The notes: generated by a model not told the origin, from the sequence alone. Positions 1 to 6,391 are shown, counted from the first letter of the stretch. The stretch is 6,391 nt of DNA from Clostridia bacterium (GCA_017412025.1 JAFQOY010000228.1:1-6391), one strand, 5' to 3'. A program made the numbers and translations.

Positions 1-684
1 CTCTTTATAGGCGTCCTCAACGCCGCCAAGATCACGGCGGAAACGATCCTTGTCCAGCTTTTCGTGGGTCTTAGCATCCCACAGCCGACAGGTATCGGGA
101 CTGATTTCATCGGCAAGGATAATCTCACCGTCAGCAGTACGGCCAAATTCCAGCTTGAAATCCACCAGAATAACGCCGCACTCCAGCCAGAAAGCTTTCA
201 GAAATTCATTGACTTTCAGCGCATAGCGGCGGATTGTTTCAATTTCTTCTTCCGTTGCTGCACCCAGCGCCAGAGCATGGGAGGTGTTCAGCAGGGGATC
301 GCCGAGCGCATCGTTTTTATAGGAATACTCAACCGTAGGTTTGTCAAACACCACGCCTTCATCAACGCCATATCTCTTGGAGAAAGAGCCTGCGGCGATG
401 TTGCGCACAATCACTTCCAGCGGCACAATCTGCACCCGGCGCACGAGCGTATCGCGCTCATTGAGCTCCTCTACAAAGTGATTGGGAACCCCTGCTTTTG
501 CAAGGCGTATCATCAAGCGATTGCTCATCTGATTGTTGATCACGCCTTTGCCCGCAATGGTGCCTTTCTTCAGACCGTTGAAGGCGGTAGCATCATCTTT
601 ATAGGATACGATCAGCAGATTCGGATCTTCGGTTGCATATACGCGCTTGGCTTTTCCTTCGTAGAGCTGATTCATCTTGGTCAT
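1..684 (-). CDS. purC: Phosphoribosylaminoimidazole-succinocarboxamide synthase (SAICAR synthetase), 3' end cut by window edge
   Basis: This enzyme ligates aspartate to CAIR using ATP to give SAICAR, a middle step of cytosolic de novo purine synthesis. The minus-strand frame is open for 228 codons from ATG 684 to base 1 with no stop, so only about ten C-terminal residues are missing compared with the usual 235-240. The N-terminus reads [16 protein letters not shown], the nucleotide-binding start typical of the family. Both family signatures are present: [14 protein letters not shown] at residues 87-100 and LVDFKLEFG at 173-181. The conserved stretch [11 protein letters not shown] follows at 211-221. 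The start at 684 is preferred over the in-frame ATG at 675 because GGAGG at 693-697 lies 8 bases upstream of it, against 17 for the other. It follows the amidase gene by 38 bases with no terminator visible between them, so it is probably co-transcribed. Its sampled GC is intermediate (28/60 and 31/60). Confidence 0.96.
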   Translation of the reverse strand, partial: MTKMNQLYEGKAKRVYATEDPNLLIVSYKDDATAFNGLKKGTIAGKGVINNQMSNRLMIRLAKAGVPNHFVEELNERDTLVRRVQIVPLEVIVRNIAAGSFSKRYGVDEGVVFDKPTVEYSYKNDALGDPLLNTSHALALGAATEEEIETIRRYALKVNEFLKAFWLECGVILVDFKLEFGRTADGEIILADEISPDTCRLWDAKTHEKLDKDRFRRDLGGVEDAYKE

Positions 685-692
685 AGTTGTTG

Positions 693-697
693 CCTCC
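693..697 (-). promoter_or_regulatory. Ribosome binding site of purC
   Basis: On the minus strand GGAGG stands 8 bases before ATG 684. This choice of start adds Met-Thr-Lys ahead of the [11 protein letters not shown] sequence. Confidence 0.85.
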
Positions 698-722
698 AAT
701 GAACTATTATTTGGTGGAGATT

Positions 723-1535
723 TTATACTTGCGTACGGTGTGTTCTGATTTGAGCGCTATAAAGATCAGGGCGTCTATCTCTGAAAACCGGTATTTGGTC
801 GCGTATATGGGATAATCTTTGCATATCGATATTTGCCGATATAGCTTCCTCCGTTTCTCCTGCAATGGCCAGCGGCTTACCGGAAGGATCGATGACGACT
901 GAATTGCCGCCATAGACCGTTCCTTCGGCAGTGCCGCAGGAATTACAGCACACTACGAACATCTGATTTTCAATAGCTCGTGCAGCTGCCAGACTGTGCA
1001 GATGAAAAATGCGTTCTCTGGGCCACTGAGATACTACAAAAAGAATATTCGCACCCTTTAGGGCGAGGATGCGGGCAAGTTCAGGAAAACGAATGTCATA
1101 ACAAATGATCAATGCGCACTGTATGCCATCCATAGAAAAAAGGCATAGATGGTCGCCGTGAGTATAGTGGACATCTTCGCCCATAGGAGAAAACAGATGT
1201 GTTTTATCATAACTGGCAATGCATTCGCCTTCCCGGTTGAGCATTAAAGCCGTGTTGAATACCTGTCCGTTTCGCATATTGGAAATGGAACCTGCTATGA
1301 TGTTCACATGATACTGTCTGGCTAAAGCGCCGATTCGCTCTATTACCATTTCTCCATCTCTGTCACACAAATCAGGAAGATTCTCTTTTGGGAAAAATCC
1401 AGTATTCCAGGTTTCAGGAAGCACTAATACATCAGGGTTTGTGACCATTGCTGTGCGAATCAGCTCAGATGCATGGCATATGTTATCCTGTGGAACCCCC
1501 AACTTTATATTCATCTGCAGGCAAGTGACTTTCAA
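723..1535 (-). CDS. Nitrilase-superfamily carbon-nitrogen hydrolase, MtnU/omega-amidase type
   Basis: A 270-residue cytosolic amidase with the Glu-Lys-Cys triad of the nitrilase superfamily: Glu41 in LPETWNTGF, Lys111 in YDKTHLF and Cys145 in ICYDIRFPE, with the usual second glutamate at Glu120. The blocks [17 protein letters not shown] (186-202) and [12 protein letters not shown] (248-259) recall Bacillus subtilis YkrU/MtnU and the Nit2 omega-amidases. Those enzymes hydrolyse 2-oxoglutaramate or 2-oxosuccinamate to the 2-oxo acid and ammonia; this comparison is from memory, not from a search. The start is TTG at 1535, supported by AAAGGAG at 1544-1550 and because it restores the normal N-terminal beta strand (MKVTCLQMN). 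The next ATG, codon 8, would remove it. TTG overlaps the aminotransferase stop as TTGA, indicating translational coupling and joint function, probably hydrolysis of the amide product made by that transaminase. The exact substrate cannot be read from sequence. Confidence 0.9.
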   Translation of the reverse strand: MKVTCLQMNIKLGVPQDNICHASELIRTAMVTNPDVLVLPETWNTGFFPKENLPDLCDRDGEMVIERIGALARQYHVNIIAGSISNMRNGQVFNTALMLNREGECIASYDKTHLFSPMGEDVHYTHGDHLCLFSMDGIQCALIICYDIRFPELARILALKGANILFVVSQWPRERIFHLHSLAAARAIENQMFVVCCNSCGTAEGTVYGGNSVVIDPSGKPLAIAGETEEAISANIDMQRLSHIRDQIPVFRDRRPDLYSAQIRTHRTQV

Positions 1536-2731
1536 AGCGATTGCTCCTTTTTCAGCAGAGTGCAGAGGCGGTTTGCAGCTTCTTTAGTATCCTCCGGATT
1601 TCCGAAGGTTGAGAAACGGATGTATCCATTGCCGCATTCGCCAAAGCCCTCGCCCGGAACAGCAGCTACTTGGATCTCGTTGAGAAGATAGTAAAAGAAA
1701 TCCCAACCGCTCATTCCATCGGGACATTTCATCCAGATATATGGGGAATTCTTTCCGCCGCAATACCAAATGCCTGCTTTATCCAGAGCATCCATAAAAT
1801 AAGCGGCATTTTTCTTGTAAACCTGAAGGTTTTCACGAATCTGTTTCTGACCTTCGGGCGTAAAAACGGCTGCAGCACCTTTCTGAAGGATATACGAAAC
1901 TCCATTTGTTCTGGTTTCGCGGTTGCGCGACCACATGGAATGCAGGTTCATGCCATTTCGTACAAGTCCTTGGGGAACGACAGTATAGCCCAGTCTCGTT
2001 CCGGTGAAGCCTGCTGTTTTGGATAAGGAGCAGATTTCGATGCAGCATGTATCCGCTCCGTCCAGTTCAAAAACACTGTGCGGAATACGATTGTCTTCGA
2101 CAAAAATTTCGTATGCGGCGTCAAAAAGAATGACTGCGCCTGTTTCGTTTGCAAAGTCGATCCATGACTGGAGCTGCTGCCTGCTGAACGCAGCGCCGGT
2201 GGGGTTGTTCGGAGAGCAAATGTAGATGATATCCGCAGTGATACTTTCGTCCGGTTCAGGCAAAAAGCCATTATTCTCATTGGAGTTCAAATGAACGATA
2301 TTTCTCCCTGCAAGGATGTTGGTATCTACATACTCAGGATAGGCAGGTTCAATGACCATAACGGTATTATTCTGATCGAACAGTTCCAGAATATCGCCTA
2401 AATCATCACAGGCGCCGCTGGAAATAAATACTTCGTTTTCAGAAACAAGAGCTCCCATATCCTTGTAATAATCCGAAATAGCCTTGCGAAGAAACTGTGC
2501 GCCGACTTCGGGCATATATCCATGGAAACTTTCAGCCTTTGACTGATCATCGACGGCTTCATGCAGCGCTTGAATCACTACGCTGCACAGCGGACGAGAT
2601 ACGTCGCCAACGCCCATTCGGAGAACCCGCTCACCGGGATGGGCAGCAAGATATTCATCTATCTTTCTGTAGATTGTATTGAATAAATAGCTATCTTTTA
2701 ATGAAGCATATTGCATGTTTGGCTTTAGCAT
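1532..2731 (-). CDS. PLP-dependent class I/II aminotransferase, DapL-like (specificity uncertain)
   Basis: A 399-residue fold-type I aminotransferase. The PLP lysine is Lys238 in SLSKTAGFTGTR. Other cofactor contacts are Asn176 in CSPNNPTG, Asp204 and Tyr207 in LFDAAYE, and Arg246. Arg372 in GYIRFS is the likely carboxylate-binding arginine. Over its whole length it follows LL-diaminopimelate aminotransferase (DapL): MGVGDVSRPL at 39-48, ESFHGYMPEVG at 67-77, PAYPEYVDTN at 129-138, NGVSYILQKGA at 276-286 and NSPYIWMKCPDGMS at 328-341. Two differences argue against a simple dapL call. The DGAK(C/S)D motif reads SGACDD (105-110), replacing the substrate-side lysine with Cys108, and the segment after AGR (141-143) is roughly a dozen residues shorter. 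With the overlapping omega-amidase-like gene, a glutamine, asparagine or methionine-salvage (MtnE-like) transaminase is a plausible alternative. ATG 2731 has GGAGG at 2738-2742, 6 bases upstream. Sampled lines are poorer in GC than the flanking genes. Confidence 0.88.
   Translation of the reverse strand: MLKPNMQYASLKDSYLFNTIYRKIDEYLAAHPGERVLRMGVGDVSRPLCSVVIQALHEAVDDQSKAESFHGYMPEVGAQFLRKAISDYYKDMGALVSENEVFISSGACDDLGDILELFDQNNTVMVIEPAYPEYVDTNILAGRNIVHLNSNENNGFLPEPDESITADIIYICSPNNPTGAAFSRQQLQSWIDFANETGAVILFDAAYEIFVEDNRIPHSVFELDGADTCCIEICSLSKTAGFTGTRLGYTVVPQGLVRNGMNLHSMWSRNRETRTNGVSYILQKGAAAVFTPEGQKQIRENLQVYKKNAAYFMDALDKAGIWYCGGKNSPYIWMKCPDGMSGWDFFYYLLNEIQVAAVPGEGFGECGNGYIRFSTFGNPEDTKEAANRLCTLLKKEQSL
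1544..1550 (-). promoter_or_regulatory. Ribosome binding site deciding the TTG start of the amidase
   Basis: AAAGGAG on the minus strand lies 8 bases before TTG 1535, inside the 3' end of the aminotransferase gene. No ATG lies at a suitable distance, so the rare start codon is the best choice. Confidence 0.8.
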
Positions 2732-2737
2732 GTTTTT

Positions 2738-2742
2738 CCTCC
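2738..2742 (-). promoter_or_regulatory. Ribosome binding site of the aminotransferase
   Basis: GGAGG on the minus strand is 6 bases before ATG 2731, in the 32-base gap after guaA. It favours this ATG over the in-frame ATG five codons later. No promoter or terminator is visible in the gap. Confidence 0.8.
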
Positions 2743-2763
2743 ATAATCAAACTTCGATTTGGC

Positions 2764-4302
2764 TTACTCCCACTCAATTGAGGCCGGGGGTTTGGTCGTA
2801 ATATCATAGAGCACGCGATTGCAGCCACCGACCTCGCCAATAATGCGCGTGGAGATGCGCCCAAGCAGATCATAAGGAAGAGGCGCAACGTCCGCAGTCA
2901 TGAAATCGTCGGTGGTCACAGCGCGGATGGCCACGGCGTAGGCGTAGGTGCGTTCGTCGCCCATCACGCCCACGCTCTTTGCGCCGGTGAGCACGGTGAA
3001 ATACTGGGAAGCATGCTCGCCGGACTTCTCGATCTCTTCGCGAAGAATTTTATCGCTCTCGCGCACGATGCGCACCTTTTCAGGCGTCAGCTCGCCGATC
3101 ACGCGGATAGCAAGGCCCGGACCCGGGAAGGGCTGGCGGTAAACGAGGCTCTCGGGAAGGCCGAGCGCGAGTCCGAGCTTTCGCACCTCATCCTTGAACA
3201 GCATGCGCAGCGGTTCGACAAGACTGGTGAAGCCCAATTCTCCCGGCAGACCGCCCACGTTGTGATGGCTCTTGATGACAGCGCTGCCCTTGACGCTGCC
3301 GCTCTCGATCACATCGGGATAGATCGTGCCCTGGGCAAAATGATCGCGCTTACCCAGCTGCGCGGAGGCGTTCTTGAATACCTCCACAAATTCCCGGCCG
3401 ATGATTTTTCGCTTCTGTTCCGGCTCGGTCACGCCTTTGAGCGCAGCGTAGAAGCGTTCAGATGCATCGACAGCCTTCAGCTCCACCGGGAAGGTCTTGG
3501 TGAAAATGTCCACCACCTGATCGCTCTCTCCGGCGCGCATGAAGCCGTGATCCACATAGACGCAGGTCAGGCGATTGCCAATCGCGCGATACAGCAGCGC
3601 AGCGGCAACCGCGCTGTCTACGCCGCCGGACAGTCCCAGCAATACCGTGCCATCGCCGACCTGCCTGCGAATCTCAGCAATGGTGCGCTCCGCATAGGCT
3701 TCCATCGTCCAGTTGGGCTCGATTTTGCAGATGCCGAACAGGAAGTTTTTCAGCATCGGCATGCCTTCCTCGGAATGGGTGACCTCCGGGTGGAACTGCA
3801 CGCCGTAGAGCTTTCTTTCCGCATTCGCCATGGCTGCGGTCGGGCAGTTGGCGGTGTGGGCGATGATCTCGAATCCCTCGGGCGGCTGAACCACCTGCCA
3901 GGTATGGCTCATCCAGCAGACGCTTTCGGGCCTCATGCCCTTCAGCAGTCCGTCCTGATTCTTATCCATGTGAACGACTGTCCGCCCGTACTCGCGCTGT
4001 CCGCCTCGTTCGATCACGCCGCCCAGCAGATGCGCCGTCAGCTGCATGCCGTAGCAGATTCCCAGCACCGGCACGCCCAGGTCAAATATGGCGGGATCAA
4101 TGGTCGGCGCGCCTTCATCCAGTACGCTGGCGGGGCCGCCGGACAGAATGACGCCCAGCGGCTGCTCGGCACGAATATCTTTAGGATCGGCATTGTACGG
4201 CAGCACGGAGGAATACACGCCGCACTCGCGCACGCGGCGTGCAATCAGCTGCGTATACTGACCGCCGAAATCTAGAATCACAATTCCTCTTGGATTCTCC
4301 AT
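2764..4302 (-). CDS. guaA: GMP synthase (glutamine-hydrolysing)
   Basis: Converts XMP to GMP using ATP and glutamine, the last step of the guanylate branch, in the cytosol. The 512-residue length matches the usual two-domain enzyme. The N-terminal class I glutamine amidotransferase domain has DFGGQYTQLIARRVRE (11-26), SGGPASV (54-60), nucleophile Cys83 in GICYGMQ, and His171 and Glu173 in VQFHPEVTH. The ATP pyrophosphatase domain has the P-loop SGGVDS (225-230), followed by the GMP synthase dimerisation domain with RQPFPGPGLAIRV (389-401) and the conserved end KPPASIEWE. A minor oddity is MSHTWQV at 131-137, where most relatives I recall have Asp rather than Trp after SH(G/T). The gene begins inside the purF stop as TAATG, with AGGA at 4312-4315 as ribosome binding site. 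Two further genes follow closely, so it is an internal operon gene. The catalytic residues named here are intact. Confidence 0.98.
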   Translation of the reverse strand: MENPRGIVILDFGGQYTQLIARRVRECGVYSSVLPYNADPKDIRAEQPLGVILSGGPASVLDEGAPTIDPAIFDLGVPVLGICYGMQLTAHLLGGVIERGGQREYGRTVVHMDKNQDGLLKGMRPESVCWMSHTWQVVQPPEGFEIIAHTANCPTAAMANAERKLYGVQFHPEVTHSEEGMPMLKNFLFGICKIEPNWTMEAYAERTIAEIRRQVGDGTVLLGLSGGVDSAVAAALLYRAIGNRLTCVYVDHGFMRAGESDQVVDIFTKTFPVELKAVDASERFYAALKGVTEPEQKRKIIGREFVEVFKNASAQLGKRDHFAQGTIYPDVIESGSVKGSAVIKSHHNVGGLPGELGFTSLVEPLRMLFKDEVRKLGLALGLPESLVYRQPFPGPGLAIRVIGELTPEKVRIVRESDKILREEIEKSGEHASQYFTVLTGAKSVGVMGDERTYAYAVAIRAVTTDDFMTADVAPLPYDLLGRISTRIIGEVGGCNRVLYDITTKPPASIEWE

Positions 4303-5738
4303 TACTTTTCATCCTTTCCATGAATCGGTTGTTCAAACTTATTCTTGCCCTGTCCGGCGGGAATATCAATGGGATATTGACCTGTAAAGCAGCCGTCGCA
4401 GTAGTCGCAGCCATTTTCACCTGCAAGAACGTGCGCGGCGTCAATGGACAGATAGGCCAGCGAATCAACGCCGATGGCCTGCGCAATTTCTTCCACAGAA
4501 TGCAGCCTGCAGGCAATCAGGTTTTCCTCGGAATCCACATCCGTACCAAAGAAGCAGGGGTGTTTGAAAGGCGGCGCGGAGACCCGCATGTGAACTTCCT
4601 TTGCGCCCGCATCCCGAAGCAGCTTCACAATTCTTGCGCAGGTGGTGCCGCGGACGATGGAATCGTCGATCAGTACGACGCGCTTTCCTTCAACCGTCTC
4701 GCGAATTACATTCAGCTTGATGCGAACGGCTTTTTCCCGCAGCTGCTGACTGGGAGCGATGAAGCTGCGCCCCACATACTTGTTTTTCAGGAAGCCGATG
4801 CCGTAGGGTATGCCGCTTTCCTGTGAGAATCCAACGGCGGCGTCAATGCCGGAATCAGGAACGCCGATGACCACATCCGCATCGGCAGGACTTTCCCGCG
4901 CCAGAAATCTTCCCGCCGAAAGGCGCGCAGAATGAACAGACGCGCCCTGGATGATAGAATCCGGGCGCGCAAAGTAGATGTATTCAAATACGCAGAGGGT
5001 AGGCTTCTTCCCGCAATGGCGACAGTCCGACTGTACGCCCTCCTTTCTGAAAACCACGATCTCACCGGGCTCAATGTCGCGGATAAAATGGGCGTCAACC
5101 GCGTCAAGAGCACAGGATTCGGAGGCAACGATGTACTCGCCGGAAGAGGTCTGACCGTAGCAGAGAGGCCGGAAGCCGTTGGGATCGCGGAAAGCGATGA
5201 GTTTGGTGGCGGTCATGAGGACACAGGAATAAGCCCCCTGCAGCTTTGGCATAGCGCTGGCGACGGCTTCTTCGGTGGATGCGGTATGCAGCCGTTCCCC
5301 GACGATGGTATAGATGATCGATTCGGTATCGGTTGTACCATGAAAAATAGCGCCGTTGAGCTCATGGGAGCGGCGCAGTTCATTGGCGTTTACGAGATTT
5401 CCGTTGTGGCAAAGGGCCATGTTTCCCTTGACATGGCAGACAACGACAGGCTGGATGTTGTTGGCGTTTTTGCCACCTGTGGTAGAATAGCGGACATGGC
5501 CGACAGCGACGCTGCCCTCTCCAAGATGGGACAATTCTTCCTCGGAAAAGACTTCGGCGACAAGACCGTCGCCACGATGCTGGCGGAAAAGGCCGTCGTC
5601 GGAGACAGCGATTCCGCAGCTCTCCTGACCGCGATGCTGAAGGGCATACAGGCCGAGATAGGTCATTTCAACAACCGGAGCAGATTTCCCGGCATAGACG
5701 CCGAATACGCCGCACTCTTCATGAAGTCCTTTTGTCAT
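4302..5738 (-). CDS. purF: Amidophosphoribosyltransferase (glutamine PRPP amidotransferase)
   Basis: Makes 5-phosphoribosylamine from PRPP and glutamine, the committed and usually feedback-inhibited first step of de novo purine synthesis. The 478-residue protein has an Ntn-hydrolase glutaminase domain starting at Cys9 after a short propeptide (MTKGLHEE), which is presumably removed to expose the nucleophile as in B. subtilis PurF. Conserved glutaminase blocks are LQHRGQES (33-40), VGHVRYSTTG (79-88), HNGNLVN (111-117) and GTTDTES (134-140). The C-terminal phosphoribosyltransferase domain carries the PRPP loop VVLIDDSIVRGTT (354-366). Likely [4Fe-4S] ligands are Cys249 (before VFEYIYFARPDS), Cys395 (KHPCFFG), Cys447 and Cys450 (CDGCFTG), which fits an oxygen-sensitive enzyme of the Bacillus/Clostridium type. 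Extra cysteines are Cys239, Cys242 and Cys444. An in-frame stop four codons upstream makes ATG 5738 the only ATG start available there. The stop overlaps guaA by one base. Confidence 0.98.
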   Translation of the reverse strand: MTKGLHEECGVFGVYAGKSAPVVEMTYLGLYALQHRGQESCGIAVSDDGLFRQHRGDGLVAEVFSEEELSHLGEGSVAVGHVRYSTTGGKNANNIQPVVVCHVKGNMALCHNGNLVNANELRRSHELNGAIFHGTTDTESIIYTIVGERLHTASTEEAVASAMPKLQGAYSCVLMTATKLIAFRDPNGFRPLCYGQTSSGEYIVASESCALDAVDAHFIRDIEPGEIVVFRKEGVQSDCRHCGKKPTLCVFEYIYFARPDSIIQGASVHSARLSAGRFLARESPADADVVIGVPDSGIDAAVGFSQESGIPYGIGFLKNKYVGRSFIAPSQQLREKAVRIKLNVIRETVEGKRVVLIDDSIVRGTTCARIVKLLRDAGAKEVHMRVSAPPFKHPCFFGTDVDSEENLIACRLHSVEEIAQAIGVDSLAYLSIDAAHVLAGENGCDYCDGCFTGQYPIDIPAGQGKNKFEQPIHGKDEK

Positions 5739-5741
5739 GAA

Positions 5742-5749
5742 ATCATCTC
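5742..5749 (-). promoter_or_regulatory. Ribosome binding site of purF (non-canonical core)
   Basis: GAGATGAT on the minus strand ends 3 bases before ATG 5738. It matches GAGGTGAT, the complement of the 16S rRNA 3' tail, at seven of eight positions. This looks weaker than the GGAGG sites used for purC and the aminotransferase. Confidence 0.55.
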
Positions 5750-5771
5750 ATTTCAAACAAGTCTGAAAACC

Positions 5772-5818
5772 AAAAAAGGGCAAAGGGGTCATAGAACTCA
5801 ATCTATGACCCCTTTGCC
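5772..5818 (-). terminator. Intrinsic terminator hairpin between asnB and purF, in the purF leader
   Basis: On the minus strand a perfect 17-bp stem has its 5' arm at 5818-5802 (GGCAAAGGGGTCATAGA) and its 3' arm at 5795-5779, around a 6-base loop (5801-5796). One C and six T residues (5777-5772) follow. There is no T-tract on the other side, so it acts only for leftward transcription. It would end asnB transcripts about 90 bases after the stop codon. It also lies downstream of the promoter at 5831-5859 and upstream of purF, so transcripts from that promoter must pass it. It may therefore be an attenuator as well as the asnB terminator. Confidence 0.88.
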
Positions 5819-5830
5819 AAGACAGAAATT

Positions 5831-5859
5831 ATTATATTCAGATGCTCAAAACTTGTCAA
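5831..5859 (-). promoter_or_regulatory. Consensus housekeeping (sigma-A/sigma-70) promoter upstream of purF
   Basis: On the minus strand a perfect -35 TTGACA (5859-5854) and a perfect -10 TATAAT (5836-5831) are separated by exactly 17 bases. Transcription would begin near G5823, giving a leader of about 85 bases before purF ATG 5738. The terminator hairpin would start only about five bases into the RNA. No second -10 box or space for another promoter is seen between the hairpin and purF. Confidence 0.8.
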
Positions 5860-5904
5860 GCGGGTTCTCCAGGCGCAATGTTAATTCTGACCCGAATAAG
5901 GTGA

Positions 5905-6391
5905 TTAAATTCCGCTTGCACCATAATTCTTCAGCACGCGCGCTGAAGGATCATCTACATCGCAGCCAGGCCAGGTTTTGTTGGGCATCCAGAAATCGAC
6001 AACCATGCGGCTCTGACCTGGATAGAACTGTTCAAACAGTTCATGATACATCAGGCTTTCTCTGGTGAAAGGACAGGCGTGATCGTATTCCGCGCACTTT
6101 ATAGCAAACTCGCCCAGCGAATAATTCCGCTCCGCTAGTTCCTTCAAATCGTCTACCATGGAGTGTCCCACTGCATCGGAAAATGCCGCCTTCTGCCGCC
6201 AGAGAATGTTTTCGGGCAGGAGTCTGTCCTCCGCGAAGGCCTTGCGGATCAGGTACTTGCCCATGTCATGCCGGTTCATTTTGAGCGAAGGATCGATGCT
6301 CATGGCGTAATGCACGAAGACCAGATCGCCGAAGGGTACGCGTGCCTCCAAAGAATTGACTGAGATACAGCGGTCAGCGCGCAGCACATCA
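5905..6391 (-). CDS. asnB: Asparagine synthase (glutamine-hydrolysing), C-terminal part; 5' end beyond window
   Basis: The minus-strand frame is open from the window edge to TAA at 5905, giving 161 complete codons of the C-terminal synthetase domain; the whole enzyme is usually about 520-550 residues. The enzyme makes asparagine from aspartate, ATP and glutamine through an aspartyl-AMP intermediate. Recognisable blocks are LRADRCISVNSLEARVPFGD near the fragment's start, MGKYLIRKAF, the QKAAFSDAVGHSMVD block, and the end VDFWMPNKTWPGCDVDDPSARVL, which matches bacterial and plant AsnB-type tails. The N-terminal glutaminase domain and the ATP-binding SGGxDS loop lie outside the window. The first codon seen (Asp) is internal, so no start can be given. 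The gene reads in the same direction as purF but is separated from it by a promoter and terminator, so it is probably a separate transcription unit. One sampled line is 36/60 GC. Confidence 0.93.
   Translation of the reverse strand, partial: DVLRADRCISVNSLEARVPFGDLVFVHYAMSIDPSLKMNRHDMGKYLIRKAFAEDRLLPENILWRQKAAFSDAVGHSMVDDLKELAERNYSLGEFAIKCAEYDHACPFTRESLMYHELFEQFYPGQSRMVVDFWMPNKTWPGCDVDDPSARVLKNYGASGI

Larger units (their letters stand above)
1..5823 (-). other. Predicted transcription unit purF-guaA-aminotransferase-amidase-purC
   Basis: Five genes read leftward with junctions of -1, 32, -4 and 38 bases and no terminator hairpin that I can see between them. The unit probably starts at the promoter at 5831-5859 and continues past the left edge. 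Operon membership is inferred from spacing and direction only. Confidence 0.7.

Noticed and set aside
64..702. Plus-strand open frame of 212 codons at the left edge
   Set aside because: It is antisense to purC, which is supported by both family signatures and a ribosome binding site.
1532..2731. Straight annotation as dapL
   Set aside because: The overall match is good, but the substrate lysine motif is replaced and the neighbours point elsewhere, so the symbol was left blank.
3013..4275. Plus-strand open frame of 420 codons opposite guaA
   Set aside because: It is the antisense shadow of a clearly conserved GC-rich gene, has no recognisable domain, and its composition (rich in His, Ala, Arg and Gln) is typical of reverse-frame translation.
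5735..5746. Tiny upstream frame ATG-ATT-TCA-TGA overlapping the purF start as ATGA
   Set aside because: It lies inside the likely Shine-Dalgarno sequence of purF and has no convincing ribosome binding site of its own.
5860..5904. Possible PurR box: CCCGAATAA and GCGGGTTC on the plus strand form a loose inverted pair (CGGGT/ACCCG)
   Set aside because: Only one half resembles the CCGAAC core and the second lacks TTCGG. The remaining match is 5 bp, easily chance.
5739..5904. Purine, PRPP or T-box riboswitch in the purF leader
   Set aside because: The predicted transcript has only about five bases before the terminator stem, far too few for any of these aptamers, and no T-box GGTGG-type motif is seen.
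4932..6068. Plus-strand open frame of 378 codons opposite purF and the intergenic region
   Set aside because: It runs antisense through purF, the terminator, the promoter and the end of asnB, and shows no protein family features.

Overview
The window is a dense bacterial gene cluster. Every supported gene lies on the minus strand, so transcription runs from high to low coordinates. It most resembles a low-to-mid GC Gram-positive of the Clostridia/Eubacteriales type, although the genus cannot be told from sequence alone. The grounds are a PurF with a short propeptide and [4Fe-4S] ligand cysteines, strong GGAGG ribosome binding sites, a consensus TTGACA-N17-TATAAT promoter, an intrinsic terminator with a T6 tract, and DapL-like and MtnU-like proteins. 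Hand counts of a few 60-base lines give about 55-68% GC in the asnB, purF and guaA lines and about 40-55% in the aminotransferase and hydrolase lines.

Layout in transcription order: (1) the 3' end of asnB (glutamine-dependent asparagine synthetase) enters from the right edge and stops at 5905. (2) A 166-base intergenic region holds a consensus promoter (5831-5859) and, directly downstream of it, a perfect 17-bp terminator hairpin with a T6 tract (5772-5818). (3) purF (amidophosphoribosyltransferase), whose stop overlaps the start of guaA by one base. (4) guaA (GMP synthase). (5) A DapL-family PLP aminotransferase, 32 bases after guaA. (6) A nitrilase-superfamily amidase of the MtnU/omega-amidase type, with a TTG start overlapping the aminotransferase stop by 4 bases. 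(7) purC (SAICAR synthase), 38 bases later, running off the left edge about ten codons short of its expected end. No gene-free stretch exceeds 300 bases.

Functionally, PurF opens de novo purine synthesis by moving glutamine amide nitrogen to PRPP, PurC acts in the middle of that pathway, and GuaA converts XMP to GMP with glutamine. The aminotransferase and amidase pair is the odd element. It sits tightly coupled inside the purine cluster, is poorer in GC in the sampled lines, and its partners suggest a transaminase/omega-amidase unit that would recycle a 2-oxo acid amide such as 2-oxoglutaramate. The aminotransferase resembles LL-diaminopimelate aminotransferase but lacks a lysine expected for that substrate. 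The second odd element is the purF leader, where a near-perfect promoter fires almost straight into a strong terminator. This implies either conditional read-through or another source of purF transcription.
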